64,000 bases of DNA from Clostridium formicaceticum (GTDB lineage: Bacteria > Bacillota > Clostridia > Peptostreptococcales > Natronincolaceae). The stretch covers positions 2,728,001 to 2,792,000 of the forward strand of contig NZ_CP017603.1 in the NCBI RefSeq assembly GCF_001854185.1, in the 5' to 3' direction. Under the pieces are notes generated by a model. It worked only from the letters and a program-made list of their open reading frames with translations, was not told where the DNA came from and did not search any database. Shown one piece after another: positions 17,264 through 26,537 of the stretch (position 1 is its first letter; every line of letters starts with the position of its first letter). Position numbers and translations under genes: made by a program.

Positions 17264-18634
17264 ATGAAATTAGTAGCAATAACTTCTTGTCCTACAGGGA
17301 TAGCCCATACCTATATGGCGGCAGAATCTTTGGAAAAAACCGCAAAAGAAAAAGGAATTGACATAAAGGTTGAAACCCAAGGCTCTGTTGGGGTAGAAAA
17401 TGAATTAACGCTAGAAGATGTTCAAGAGGCGCATGCAGTGATTATTGCAGCTGGGACAACGGTTTCAAGAGAACGCTTTGCGGGAAAAGCTATTTTAGAG
17501 GTTGCAGTTTCGGAAGCAATAAAAAACCCAGGAAGTATCATTGATAAAGCATTGAAGCTAGAGGCTGGAAAACAAAACTTATCGAAGCAAGTGGAGGATA
17601 TTAAAAAGAAAAGAAGTGAGGAAAGAAGTGGTCCTTACAAGCATCTGATGGCAGGCGTATCTTTTATGCTGCCCCTAGTCGTAGCAGGGGGGTTAGCAAT
17701 TGCTCTTTCCTTCATATTTGGCATAGAAGCCTTTCAACAAGAGGGAACGTTAGCTGCCGCGTTAATGCAAATTGGAGGTGGCGCAGCCTTTGCATTGATG
17801 GTGCCAGTTCTTGCTGGATATATTGCCTATTCCATTGCAGAAAGGCCTGGCCTGGCTCCTGGTTTAATTGGTGGAATGATTGCTTCACAAATTGGAGCGG
17901 GTTTTCTAGGTGGTATCCTTGCAGGTTTTATTGCAGGTTACACGGCTGACTTTTTAAAGAAGGCAATAAAGTTACCTAGGGCATTCGAAGGTTTAAAACC
18001 AGTATTGATTTTACCACTATTGTCTTCATTAGTTGTGGGGCTTTTGATGATTTATGTTATTGGAGCACCAGTAAAAGGAATCATGGATGCTATGACGGCG
18101 TGGCTCCAAAGCTTAACCGGTACAAATGCTCTATTACTGGGAACGATATTGGGTGCAATGATGGCGTTTGATATGGGGGGGCCTGTGAATAAGGCGGCAT
18201 ATACCTTTGCAGTAGGCCTTTTAGGAGCAAATGTTTTTGAACCACAGGCTGCGGTAATGGCAGCTGGAATGACACCTCCTCTAGGTTTAGCTCTAGCAAC
18301 TGTTTTATTTAAAAATAAATTTACAAAAGCTGAGGTTGAGGCAGGTAAAGCAGCTTGGGTATTGGGTATTTCCTTTATTACAGAAGGGGCTATTCCCTTT
18401 GCAGCAGCAGACCCATTTAGAGTGATACCTTCTATTATGGCGGGCTCAGCGGCAGCAGGTGCTTTATCTATGACATTAGGAGCAACATTAAGAGCACCCC
18501 ATGGAGGAATTTTCGTGTTGCCAATACCAAATGCCGTAGGAAATTTAGTTGGATATATGGTGGCAATTGCCGTAGGTACTATCGTTACTGCATGTTTAGT
18601 AGGATTATTAAAGAAAAAAGTTAGCGAGGTATAG
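17264..18634 (+). CDS. PTS fructose transporter, EIIBC component
   Basis: This protein of about 456 residues has an N-terminal EIIB domain (residues 1-95; phospho-Cys9 in [14 protein letters not shown]) and, after a charged linker ([11 protein letters not shown]), a membrane EIIC domain of about nine helices beginning [34 protein letters not shown] is the conserved substrate-site loop of the fructose EIIC. It imports fructose and phosphorylates it at C1, feeding FruK. The ATG at 17264 is 7 bases from AGGGGG; the ATG at 17261 is also possible. A terminator follows the gene. Confidence 0.94.
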   Translation: MKLVAITSCPTGIAHTYMAAESLEKTAKEKGIDIKVETQGSVGVENELTLEDVQEAHAVIIAAGTTVSRERFAGKAILEVAVSEAIKNPGSIIDKALKLEAGKQNLSKQVEDIKKKRSEERSGPYKHLMAGVSFMLPLVVAGGLAIALSFIFGIEAFQQEGTLAAALMQIGGGAAFALMVPVLAGYIAYSIAERPGLAPGLIGGMIASQIGAGFLGGILAGFIAGYTADFLKKAIKLPRAFEGLKPVLILPLLSSLVVGLLMIYVIGAPVKGIMDAMTAWLQSLTGTNALLLGTILGAMMAFDMGGPVNKAAYTFAVGLLGANVFEPQAAVMAAGMTPPLGLALATVLFKNKFTKAEVEAGKAAWVLGISFITEGAIPFAAADPFRVIPSIMAGSAAAGALSMTLGATLRAPHGGIFVLPIPNAVGNLVGYMVAIAVGTIVTACLVGLLKKKVSEV

Positions 18635-18641
18635 ATAAATT

Positions 18642-18685
18642 TTAAAAATAGAATAGAAGACAGCTCTATTCTATTTTTAATTTTT
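18642..18685 (+). terminator. Terminator between fructose genes and ptsH
   Basis: TTAAAAATAGAATAG and CTATTCTATTTTTAA form a perfect 15-bp AT-rich stem followed by TTTTTAAT. It may only reduce read-through, so that ptsHI is expressed partly with the fructose genes. Confidence 0.7.
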
Positions 18686-18728
18686 AATATCTAGCTATGG
18701 TGTAGATAAATTAGAAAGAGGGGAAATC

Positions 18729-18995
18729 ATGATTACAAAAACAATTGTTGTAAAAAATTCTTCAGGAATACATGCAAGGCCAGCTACATTGATTGTTAAG
18801 GAAATAGGCAAATTTCAAAGTGATATTTTATTCATTAAAGATGGACATGAAGTAAATGCAAAAAGTATTATGGGCATTATGGCTATGGCTGCTAAAAAAG
18901 GAGAGGAAATAGAAGTTAAAGTTGATGGATCAGATGAAAAAGAAGCACTGAAAGCAGTGATTGACTTGTTTGAATCTAACTTTGGTGAAGAGTAG
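18729..18995 (+). CDS. ptsH: Phosphocarrier protein HPr
   Basis: This 88-residue HPr has the active-site His15 in SSGIHARPATL and the regulatory Ser46 in NAKSIMGIMAM, both at the canonical positions. Ser46 implies control by HPr kinase and catabolite repression through CcpA, as in other Firmicutes. It passes phosphate from enzyme I to the EIIA proteins. It lies 11 bases before ptsI and 94 bases after the fructose EIIBC gene. AGAGGGGA lies before the ATG. HPr next to the fructose genes suggests that fructose is a main PTS sugar for this organism. Confidence 0.95.
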   Translation: MITKTIVVKNSSGIHARPATLIVKEIGKFQSDILFIKDGHEVNAKSIMGIMAMAAKKGEEIEVKVDGSDEKEALKAVIDLFESNFGEE

Positions 18996-19006
18996 GAGTT
19001 GAAAAT

Positions 19007-20698
19007 ATGTTTAAAGGAATTGGCGCTTCTTCAGGAATTGCTATAGGAAAAGCTTTGGTTTTAAAGAAAGAGGAGCTGGTGGTTCGGTCTATTGTTATAG
19101 ATAACATTGAAGAGGAGAAAAGTAAATTTCAAAGAGCTTTAAACCTATCAAAAGAACAAATTGAATCTATCAAAATGAAGGCCACAGAGGAACAAAAAAG
19201 TATACTGGATGCCCACATTATGATTTTAGAAGACCCTGAACTCATTAGCTGTGTTGAAGAGAAAATCTCATCAAAAAAATTGAATGCAGAAGCAGCTTTA
19301 GAGGATGCATTAAAAAACTTTATTGCTATTTTCGAATCAATGGATGATGAATATATGAGAGAAAGGGCTGCTGATATTCGAGACGTAGGACAAAGAATGA
19401 TGACTAATCTTCTTGGAAAAGAAATGTTAAACTTAACCGAATTAAAGGAACCGGTCATTATCGTAGCCCATGATATCACGCCTTCTGATACTGCCCAAAT
19501 GGATAAAAGTAAAGTATTAGGATTTATCACAGATATAGGGGGTAGGACTTCCCACAGTGCCATTATGGCAAGGTCTATGGAAATTCCCGCTGTAGTAGGT
19601 TTAGGAAGTATAACAGAGAAAGTGAAAACAGGAGATTTCATCGTATTTGACGGTAATGAAGGGACTGTAATCATTAATCCAGAAGCGGCAGTAATTACAT
19701 CCTATGAAAAATCCAAAGAAAGAGAAACACTTGAGAAAAGAGAACTAATGAAGTTAGTAAATCGTGCTACAGTTTCTAAGGATGAAAAAGTGGTAGAATT
19801 AGGGGCGAATATAGGAAATCCAATGGATGCTGAGAAAGCTAATGAGAATGGTGCAGAGGGAATTGGTTTATATCGAACAGAGTTTTTATATATGGATAGA
19901 AAGACCTTGCCGACAGAAGAAGAACAGTTTCAAGCATATAGAAAAGTACTAGAAATTATGGGAAAAAGGCCAGTGGTTATTAGAACGCTAGACATTGGTG
20001 GAGATAAAGAATTGCCCTATATGAATCTACCCAAGGAGATGAATCCTTTCTTAGGCTATAGAGCTATTAGAATATGCTTAAAAGAAAAGGATATTTTTAA
20101 AACTCAGTTAAGGGCATTGCTTAGAGCAAGTGTATATGGCAACCTGAAAATCATGTATCCAATGATTTCTTCTCTGGAGGAGATTAGAGAAGCCAACGCA
20201 ATGTTGGAGGAAGTAAAAAGAGAGCTGGAAAAGGAAGCTATAAATTACGCGTCGGATATTGAAGTAGGCATCATGATTGAAATCCCCGCAGCAGCGATTA
20301 TTTCTGATCTATTAGCAAAAGAGGTAGATTTCTTTAGCATAGGTACCAATGACTTAGTTCAGTATACAACTGCTGTAGATCGAATGAATGAGAAGGTTTC
20401 ATATCTATATAATCCCTTCAATCCTGCCGTTTTAAGGCTAATAAAGCTAATTATTGACAATGGGCATAAAGCAGGGATTTGGGTAGGAATGTGTGGTGAG
20501 GCAGCAGGAGATAAGCGATTGATTCCAATACTATTGGGAATGGGACTTGATGAGTTTAGTATGAGTGCGGGATCTATACTTTCAGCAAGAAATCAAATTC
20601 AAAATTTATCCTATGATAAAATGAAGCAAGCAGTAGATCAGGTGCTGGCTATGAACACAGCAGAGGTAATAGAAGCCTTTATAGAACAATATATATAA
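19007..20698 (+). CDS. ptsI: PTS enzyme I (phosphoenolpyruvate-protein phosphotransferase)
   Basis: This 563-residue enzyme moves phosphate from PEP to HPr. The N-terminal domain contains the phospho-His183 in GGRTSHSAIMARS. The C-terminal PEP-binding barrel contains GIGLYRTEFLY, RTLDIGGDK, GTNDLVQYTTAVDR and the closing GMCGEAAGD with the catalytic Cys. The length is typical of Firmicutes enzyme I (about 570). The gene is 11 bases after ptsH, so the two are co-transcribed, and a strong terminator follows. Confidence 0.96.
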   Translation: MFKGIGASSGIAIGKALVLKKEELVVRSIVIDNIEEEKSKFQRALNLSKEQIESIKMKATEEQKSILDAHIMILEDPELISCVEEKISSKKLNAEAALEDALKNFIAIFESMDDEYMRERAADIRDVGQRMMTNLLGKEMLNLTELKEPVIIVAHDITPSDTAQMDKSKVLGFITDIGGRTSHSAIMARSMEIPAVVGLGSITEKVKTGDFIVFDGNEGTVIINPEAAVITSYEKSKERETLEKRELMKLVNRATVSKDEKVVELGANIGNPMDAEKANENGAEGIGLYRTEFLYMDRKTLPTEEEQFQAYRKVLEIMGKRPVVIRTLDIGGDKELPYMNLPKEMNPFLGYRAIRICLKEKDIFKTQLRALLRASVYGNLKIMYPMISSLEEIREANAMLEEVKRELEKEAINYASDIEVGIMIEIPAAAIISDLLAKEVDFFSIGTNDLVQYTTAVDRMNEKVSYLYNPFNPAVLRLIKLIIDNGHKAGIWVGMCGEAAGDKRLIPILLGMGLDEFSMSAGSILSARNQIQNLSYDKMKQAVDQVLAMNTAEVIEAFIEQYI

Positions 20699-20712
20699 CA
20701 AAAAAGAACAGG

Positions 20713-20757
20713 GCTTGACTTTTAGAGAATGTTTTCTAAAAGTCAAGCTTTATTTTA
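20713..20757 (+). terminator. ptsI terminator
   Basis: GCTTGACTTTTAGA pairs perfectly with TCTAAAAGTCAAGC and is followed by TTTATTTTATT. Confidence 0.85.
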
Positions 20758-20844
20758 TTGGTTAAAAATCTCCTTGCAAAAACATCCTTAATAAAATAAA
20801 ATTCTAGGTGAAGTAACAAAACTAGTGAAAATGAGGTGAAGTCT

Positions 20845-21495
20845 ATGAGTGTGATTTTAATTATAGAAGATGAAGAGCCTATCCGAGAACTAATTAAGTT
20901 AAATTTGTCTATGGTAGGTTATGAAATATTAGAAGCTTGTGATGGAGAAGAGGGGCTTGAGTATATAAACAATGAAAAAGTAGATTTAGCGCTTTTAGAT
21001 GTTATGCTTCCTAAACAGGATGGCTATGAGCTTTTGCCCATTCTTTTAAAGAAAAACATTCCTACAATTATGTTGACTGCCAAGGACAGGCTGAAGGACA
21101 AAGTAAAGGGTTTAGATATGGGGGCAGATGACTATGTAACAAAACCCTTTGAAGCTGTAGAGCTGTTGGCAAGGATTAAATCTGTTTTGAGACGAGCAGG
21201 AAAAGAAAAAACAGAGATCATCATAGATGATATCCAGATTTGTTTAGAACAGTGGAAGGTTTTAAAGGCAGGAAAAGAGGTAGATTTAACTTACAAAGAA
21301 TTTGATTTGTTGCGTTTACTGATTGAAAACAAAGGAAATGTGATGTCTCGTGAGAGATTGTTAGAGCTAGTATGGGGCTATGAATTCGAAGGAAATACGA
21401 GGACTGTGGATATGCATATACAGCGGCTTAGAAATAAGTTGGAAACCGATAAGATAAAAACTGTTTATAAAGTAGGCTATCGGATGGAGGATTAG
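20845..21495 (+). CDS. OmpR-family response regulator
   Basis: This 216-residue regulator has a receiver domain (residues 1-115: acidic pocket Glu8-Asp9, phospho-acceptor Asp52 in LALLDVMLP, LTAKDR, and KPF) and a C-terminal winged-helix DNA-binding domain (LTYKEFDLLRLLIENKG, then TVDMHIQRLRNKL). The ATG at 20845 is preferred to the GTG at 20836 because GAGGTG at 20833-20838 is then at the right distance. The histidine kinase gene follows after 3 bases. The target genes are unknown; the two lipoprotein genes downstream are candidates. Confidence 0.93.
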   Translation: MSVILIIEDEEPIRELIKLNLSMVGYEILEACDGEEGLEYINNEKVDLALLDVMLPKQDGYELLPILLKKNIPTIMLTAKDRLKDKVKGLDMGADDYVTKPFEAVELLARIKSVLRRAGKEKTEIIIDDIQICLEQWKVLKAGKEVDLTYKEFDLLRLLIENKGNVMSRERLLELVWGYEFEGNTRTVDMHIQRLRNKLETDKIKTVYKVGYRMED

Positions 21496-21498
21496 AGA

Positions 21499-22941
21499 AT
21501 GAAGTTTAGCTGGAAAATTTTTCTTCTTTGCATGGGAATTTACGTGGTTTCTTTGACGGTAACAGGAATGGTAGTTACAGAAAATACATATAAAAGCTTA
21601 GTAAAAAAGGAAATAGAGCGCAGTTTAGAAGAAGAGAGTAATCTTCACTCAACATTAGCGCTGTATTTACTAAATAACCAAAGAATAGCTGTAGAAAAGA
21701 TTGAATTAAAAAATTACAGCAAGAGTATGGTGGATATGGTTAAGACGGATAGAAACTATCTAGAGATATTTGATGAAAAGTTGAATCTTCTAGCTACAAA
21801 CGCTCCTAGAGCTTGGTTTTTTTCTAGAGAAGAGCTTGCTATAGCTTTAAAAGGGCAAAAAAATTTTGTTTTGCGAAGGGATGAAGAGGGACTTTATTTG
21901 TTCGTTTCAAATGTTTTAGAAATTGATGAGGAAAAAATTATTTTATCTCTTATAAAAGATATTTCCCACGTAGATCATCATCGGCGGGAACAATACTTGC
22001 TTTTTATAAGAACAGGACTTATAGGACTTGCCTTTGTAGCATTGATTACATGGGGGTTGAGTAAATTTCTTCTAAAGCCCTTTAGGCAGTTGAGCTTAAC
22101 GGCTAAAAATATTGCGTCAGGAAACTATCATGTGAGGGTAAAAGTAAATAGAAAAGATGAAGTGGGCCTTTTAGCGGAACAATTTAATATCATGGCGGAT
22201 AAGATTGAGCAGAAAATGAACCAGTTAAAGGCAGAAGGACAACGTCAGCAACGTTTCATTGATAACCTCACCCACGAGCTTCGTACGCCTCTTACATCTA
22301 TTATCGGCTATGCAGAATATTTATTAAAAGCAAAATATAATCCTGAAGTATTTAAAAAAAGTTTGAGTTATATTTATTCTGAAGGGAATCGTATGTCTAA
22401 GGTGGCTAAAACTTTGATGGATATGATCCTGATTCGAGAAAATCCGTTGCAACTGAATCGAGAAAAAATTATGTCGCTATTAATACAGGTGCAGAATATC
22501 ATGGAAGTAAAAGCGGAGAAGGAAGGGATAATTTTAGAGGTCAAAGGAGAAGACGAGGAAATTTTATTGGATAAGGATTTATTCAAGATTGTTATTACGA
22601 ATTTAGTAGATAATGCTATAAATGCTAGTAGCAGAGGAAAAAAGGTAACAATAGGCGTAGAAAAAACGTTAGAGGAAACATGTGTTTTTGTGATGGATGA
22701 AGGGAAGGGTATGGAAGAATGGGAAACAAAGAAGGTCATAGAGCCTTTTTATCGTATAGATAAATCACGCTCTAGAAAAGAAGGGGGCGTAGGTTTAGGC
22801 TTAGCTATTTGCTACCAAATTATAGAGGAGCATGGTGCTAGACTCAAAATTGAAAGTGCAGTTGGCGTAGGTACAAAAATGAAAATTATTTTTCATGGAA
22901 AATGTTACAAAAATTTTACAAGTCGGAGTCAAGTTGGATAA
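21499..22941 (+). CDS. Membrane sensor histidine kinase
   Basis: This 480-residue kinase has membrane helix 1 (residues about 5-27), an extracellular sensor region of about 130 residues, helix 2 (about 170-190), a HAMP domain, the phospho-acceptor motif FIDNLTHELRTPLTSIIGYA, then the N box (LVDNAINASS), the G1 box (DEGKGME) and the G2 box (GVGLGLAICYQI). It presumably phosphorylates Asp52 of the regulator encoded just upstream. Sensor-domain sequence gives no clue to the ligand. The last residues (KNFTSRSQVG) look poorly conserved. Confidence 0.92.
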   Translation: MKFSWKIFLLCMGIYVVSLTVTGMVVTENTYKSLVKKEIERSLEEESNLHSTLALYLLNNQRIAVEKIELKNYSKSMVDMVKTDRNYLEIFDEKLNLLATNAPRAWFFSREELAIALKGQKNFVLRRDEEGLYLFVSNVLEIDEEKIILSLIKDISHVDHHRREQYLLFIRTGLIGLAFVALITWGLSKFLLKPFRQLSLTAKNIASGNYHVRVKVNRKDEVGLLAEQFNIMADKIEQKMNQLKAEGQRQQRFIDNLTHELRTPLTSIIGYAEYLLKAKYNPEVFKKSLSYIYSEGNRMSKVAKTLMDMILIRENPLQLNREKIMSLLIQVQNIMEVKAEKEGIILEVKGEDEEILLDKDLFKIVITNLVDNAINASSRGKKVTIGVEKTLEETCVFVMDEGKGMEEWETKKVIEPFYRIDKSRSRKEGGVGLGLAICYQIIEEHGARLKIESAVGVGTKMKIIFHGKCYKNFTSRSQVG

Positions 22942-22995
22942 AACTCCCTGCTATAATAACTCTTGTAGAATAAATAGCGAGGGAGGATGTTAATC

Positions 22996-23259
22996 ATGAA
23001 AAAAGTATTTGCAATCTTATTAGCGCTTATGTTAGGACTAACTGCATTAGTTGGTTGTAGCAAGACTGAGGAGCCAGCAGACCAAGGTGAACCAGTAGTA
23101 GAGCAAGAACAAGAAGTAGATGCTGAAGTTGAAGATGTAGATGCAGATGTAGATGCAGATGTAGAAGCTGAAGAAGAAACTGAAGTTGAAGAAGAAACTG
23201 ATGCTGAAGAAGATGCTGATGCTGACGCTGCAGATGTAGAAGCTGAAAAAGCAGAATAA
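22996..23259 (+). CDS. Short, highly acidic repeat lipoprotein
   Basis: This 87-residue protein starts MKKVFAILLALMLGLTALVG and then has Cys in the lipobox LVGC, so it is a lipoprotein anchored outside the membrane. The rest is almost only Asp, Glu, Ala and Val, in imperfect repeats such as DVDADVDADVEAEEETEVEE, with no folded-domain features. The ATG at 22996 is chosen because GGGAGG at 22981-22986 touches the earlier ATG at 22987. The gene is 54 bases after the histidine kinase and ends before a strong terminator. I do not know its function; cation binding or a wall-spanning spacer are guesses. A TATAAT at about 22954 may give it its own promoter. Confidence 0.75.
   Translation: MKKVFAILLALMLGLTALVGCSKTEEPADQGEPVVEQEQEVDAEVEDVDADVDADVEAEEETEVEEETDAEEDADADAADVEAEKAE
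23134..23163 (+). repeat. In-frame tandem repeat GATGTAGATGCA
   Basis: Two and a half copies of the 12-mer GATGTAGATGCA occur in tandem, in frame, inside the acidic lipoprotein gene. They are followed by imperfect GAAGAAACTGA repeats. Such runs are prone to slippage, so the length may vary between strains. Confidence 0.85.
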
Positions 23260-23280
23260 AGCTAATATTATAGATGATTA

Positions 23281-23312
23281 AAGAGACCTCTTAAAACAGA
23301 GGTCTCTTTTCT
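23281..23312 (+). terminator. Terminator after acidic lipoprotein gene
   Basis: AAGAGACCTCT pairs with AGAGGTCTCTT around TAAAAC, followed by TTCTTT. Confidence 0.85.
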
Positions 23313-23365
23313 TTGTACCTTAAAAAATGTATAATGAAGGAGAAATCGATGGAAGGAATGATAGC

Positions 23366-25144
23366 ATGAAAAGAGCAATCTTTTTTCTTTTCTTTATCTT
23401 CATCTTGGTAGGTTGTACGCAACAGGAAATAAAGGAAGGACAAGTTTATGTCATGAAAGAGGATCATTTTTCTGAAGAACAGCTAGGGGATATGTTAAAT
23501 ATTGAGGGGAGAATCCCTTTTCAAAAATATGTCAACCAAAGCTTAATGAGTCAATATGATTCAAACCGAATATTGTTGACAATTTCTCCAGATGGAAAAG
23601 AAATGTATTTTATGGAGAAGATGGAATCAGATACTTCTTTTCAAGTAATCAAAGGAGAGACGAGAGAGAAAGTCAGAGTTATTAAGGAGGATATAGAAAG
23701 TAAGGAACAGGAGATTATCGCAGAAAATATCCCTTTTATTTCTAAGGTGCTGTGGAATACAGAGGAGAATATGGTAGCTTTTGGTGGCGGTGAAAGATTG
23801 ACTATTTACAACGTAAAAAGCAAAACGACTGTTATGGAAGAAAAGCTGACGCAAGATAACATTGCCAACTTTTTTTGGTCGCCCATTGATGAAAATAAAC
23901 TTTACTCGGAGCAACCTGACTTGGCAAATGCTAGCATTTACTACTTAAACTCTCAAAAGAAGGTAGAAGCCTATGAGACAAGAGAGGAGACTTATTATAA
24001 GGGAAAATTAGATAGCAATTATTATTACGGAACAAAGTGGGATTTAACCAATGGTGATACAAAAACAGTGATTCTGGACAAACAGGGAAAAATTATTAAA
24101 AGTTTAATTTCAGGGATCTTTAGGGATGCCTATCAAAAGTCTCTGGTGGTAGTGGGTGAGAGGGGGTTTGGCTTATATTATGTCCCGGACATTAATGCTT
24201 CAGATAAAATAATCACTTTAACAAAAGAGTATATTTATGATGTTAAGTTTATTGATGATGGAAAAATTGCTTATACTACAAAAACAGAAGATGTTGAAGC
24301 AAATTTATTTTACTTGTATATTGTGAGCAGTAATGGAAATGAATTAAAAAAGTTAGCGGTTAATGGTGCTAGTATTGCAGTATTGCCTGATGGGAAATCT
24401 GGTTACATTAGTGGATCAGAATGGCAGCAGGTGGATTTTCTCCAAAATAAGCTGGGGAAGGATAATAGTTCTATAGAGAATGAAGAAAGAGATGAGCTGC
24501 AGGAGATCTTTATAACAGTTAGGGGAGCAATGCGTATATTTTATGATTTGGAGCTTCGGGGAGTAAAGAACTGGAACCATCTACAAAACTACTTTAAGAA
24601 TACTAGTTTACCAGAGCAATGGGCCTATTTTGATATGGAAAAGATGTTTCAAGAAAGAAATCATAAATCACAAAATTCGGATTATGTTATGGAGATTCAT
24701 CTAAAGCATTATGAAATCAATGGGAATAATGCGTCTATAACGATTGGTGTAAATACAAAAAATCCCTATGGCAGAGGCGTTGCAATGGATTACGCTTTAG
24801 AATTAATAAAACAGGGGGAAAACTGGTATATAACAGGGTTTAGTACTTTCCCTTATGCTGCAGAGAGAAAAGAAATAGAAGAAGTGGTTCAGGAAACGAT
24901 CGATAAAATTCAGACTGGGAAACTTTTTTCAGGAGAGTTTGAGAATAAGGAAGTAATGATGGGACAGATTCAATTTTGGATGAGTGGCATACCCCATCTA
25001 GCGCCTAGTGCTGAAGATGCCAATGCAGTAAAGGTTTTTTTACAGGCAGATAACCAAGAAATATATAAGTTGGTCTTGGAGAAGATAAATCAAAGCATTT
25101 GGAAGCCTACGAAACTGACGAAGGAAAATCTGAGCTCACTGTAA
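23366..25144 (+). CDS. Large lipoprotein with beta-propeller-like repeats, unknown function
   Basis: This protein of 592 residues starts MKRAIFFLFFIFILVGCTQQ, a lipoprotein signal with the lipid-modified Cys at residue 17. The ATG at 23366 is chosen over 23327 because GGAAGGA precedes it and the signal peptide then begins directly. Segments such as LLTISPDGKEMYFMEK, VLWNTEENMVAFGGG and FFWSPIDENKLYSEQ recur about every 50 residues and resemble TolB/WD40-like beta-propeller blades. The C-terminal 200 residues (ITVRGAMRIFYDLELRGVKN onward) look like a separate alpha/beta module. It may work with the two-component system upstream as an envelope component; this is inference. Confidence 0.7.
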   Translation: MKRAIFFLFFIFILVGCTQQEIKEGQVYVMKEDHFSEEQLGDMLNIEGRIPFQKYVNQSLMSQYDSNRILLTISPDGKEMYFMEKMESDTSFQVIKGETREKVRVIKEDIESKEQEIIAENIPFISKVLWNTEENMVAFGGGERLTIYNVKSKTTVMEEKLTQDNIANFFWSPIDENKLYSEQPDLANASIYYLNSQKKVEAYETREETYYKGKLDSNYYYGTKWDLTNGDTKTVILDKQGKIIKSLISGIFRDAYQKSLVVVGERGFGLYYVPDINASDKIITLTKEYIYDVKFIDDGKIAYTTKTEDVEANLFYLYIVSSNGNELKKLAVNGASIAVLPDGKSGYISGSEWQQVDFLQNKLGKDNSSIENEERDELQEIFITVRGAMRIFYDLELRGVKNWNHLQNYFKNTSLPEQWAYFDMEKMFQERNHKSQNSDYVMEIHLKHYEINGNNASITIGVNTKNPYGRGVAMDYALELIKQGENWYITGFSTFPYAAERKEIEEVVQETIDKIQTGKLFSGEFENKEVMMGQIQFWMSGIPHLAPSAEDANAVKVFLQADNQEIYKLVLEKINQSIWKPTKLTKENLSSL

Positions 25145-25175
25145 AAGCAAGAATATAGCTATGTTTTCATGATTC

Positions 25176-25210
25176 ATTACCCCATATCTAGGATATGGGG
25201 TAATTATTTT
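25176..25210 (+). terminator. Terminator after the large lipoprotein gene
   Basis: ATTACCCCATATC and GATATGGGGTAAT form a perfect 13-bp stem with a 3-base loop, followed by TATTTT. The stretch from here to 25489 holds no gene that I can support. Confidence 0.85.
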
Positions 25211-25377
25211 AAAAGTATAGACCTATAAATTGCCGTATTCTAACTTTGGTTACAGTTTTGGCCAAGGATGCAAAGATAAACAATGTCTATTAGAATTTAA
25301 GTATGGAGGTGTATATCTATCATTTAAAGACAAAGGTGGCAGGAAAAGGAAGAAAAGCTAAATATTAAGAGGATTTC

Positions 25378-25405
25378 TTGGACTTTTGTTGAACTAAATT
25401 ATAAC
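25378..25405 (+). promoter_or_regulatory. Candidate promoter for the binding-protein/GGDEF-EAL pair
   Basis: TTGGAC and TATAAC are separated by 16 bases, about 85 bases before the start at 25490. It is the best match in a spacer that must hold a promoter, because a terminator precedes it. Confidence 0.35.
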
Positions 25406-25489
25406 TGAAAGTGAAATTTTTTAATGAAAGCAAGAGATTAGGAAGCCTGCTTCAGTGAAAATAGGATAGATGGTAAGGAGATGTTTTTT

Positions 25490-26491
25490 ATGAAAAAAGT
25501 AGGTATCTATATGATACTACTATTGATAGCAATTATTTTTTCTAGTTGTAGTAAAGCCCCTGATGAGAATGTAGAGGGTTTTGTTATAGAAGATCATACC
25601 AAAGAAGAGGGAGACAAGGATGCTTTAGAAAGCGCTAAAACAACCATAGGGTTGGTTATGAAGACTCTAACAAATCCATTTTTTATTGATATGGAATTGG
25701 GGGCACGGAAAGCAGAAGAGGAATTAGGCATTCGTCTTTTGGTTAGAACTGGTGCACAAGAAACCTCCATTCAACAACAGATTGCTATTGTAGAAGAACT
25801 AATAAAGTTGAGGGTAGATGCCATTGTTATAGCACCGGGACATTCTACAGAACTTATTCCTGTACTTAAGAAAGCACAGGATGCGAAAATAGCAATAGTA
25901 AATATAGATAATAAGCTGGACTTCCAAATATCTAAAGAAATGGGTTTAATAAATGTGCCTTTTATAAGTATAGATAATCAACAAGGAGGCTATGAAGCGG
26001 CGAAGTACATTGCTGATCAAGTTACAAAACCTACAAAAGCTATCATCCTAGAAGGCATTTTAGGTGCTAAAAATTCAGAAGAACGTAAAAAAGGAGCGTT
26101 AAAAGCCTTTGAAGAGAATAAAAATATTGATTTAGTAGCTATAGAGACTGCTAACTGGAAAATTGATGAGGCCTTCTCTGTAATAAGTCAGATTTTCAAA
26201 GAGCATCCTGACATCGGTATAATTTTCTGTGCCAACGATATGATGGCGCTAGGTGTCATTGAGTACTTGGTGAAAGAAAATAAAGAAAATGTATTGATTG
26301 CTGGTTTCGATGCTCTTGAAGAAGCAAAAAAGGCGATAAGAAAGGGTGCTATGAAGGTAACGATTGACCAACAGGCAGATCTTCAAGGGTATACAGGTGT
26401 AATGTATGCGGTAAAGATGATTGAGGGTAAGGGTGTACCGGAAAAAACTCTTATTCCAATAAAAGTAGTTGACATAGAAAGTCTAAGGTAA
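25490..26491 (+). CDS. Periplasmic-binding-protein lipoprotein (ribose/galactose type)
   Basis: This protein of 333 residues starts MKKVGIYMILLLIAIIFSSC, with the lipidated Cys in SSC. The mature part is a type I sugar-binding protein (RbsB-like): TIGLVMKTLTNPFFIDMELG, AIVIAPGHSTELIP, FCANDMMALGVIEYL and AGFDALEEAKKAI. AAGGAG at 25475-25480 touches the ATG at 25481, so the start is 25490. No permease or ATPase gene is nearby. The next gene is a membrane GGDEF/EAL sensor 46 bases downstream. The protein may therefore present its ligand to that sensor and not to a transporter; this is inference. Confidence 0.88.
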   Translation: MKKVGIYMILLLIAIIFSSCSKAPDENVEGFVIEDHTKEEGDKDALESAKTTIGLVMKTLTNPFFIDMELGARKAEEELGIRLLVRTGAQETSIQQQIAIVEELIKLRVDAIVIAPGHSTELIPVLKKAQDAKIAIVNIDNKLDFQISKEMGLINVPFISIDNQQGGYEAAKYIADQVTKPTKAIILEGILGAKNSEERKKGALKAFEENKNIDLVAIETANWKIDEAFSVISQIFKEHPDIGIIFCANDMMALGVIEYLVKENKENVLIAGFDALEEAKKAIRKGAMKVTIDQQADLQGYTGVMYAVKMIEGKGVPEKTLIPIKVVDIESLR

Positions 26492-26537
26492 TTCTTTTAG
26501 ATTTTGTACTGAAATATGTTTAGGAAAGGGTTTTATT

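Noticed and set aside
19129-19674. Minus-strand ORF of 181 codons within ptsI
   Set aside because: A long antisense frame over a conserved enzyme; no ribosome binding site and low-complexity hydrophobic sequence.
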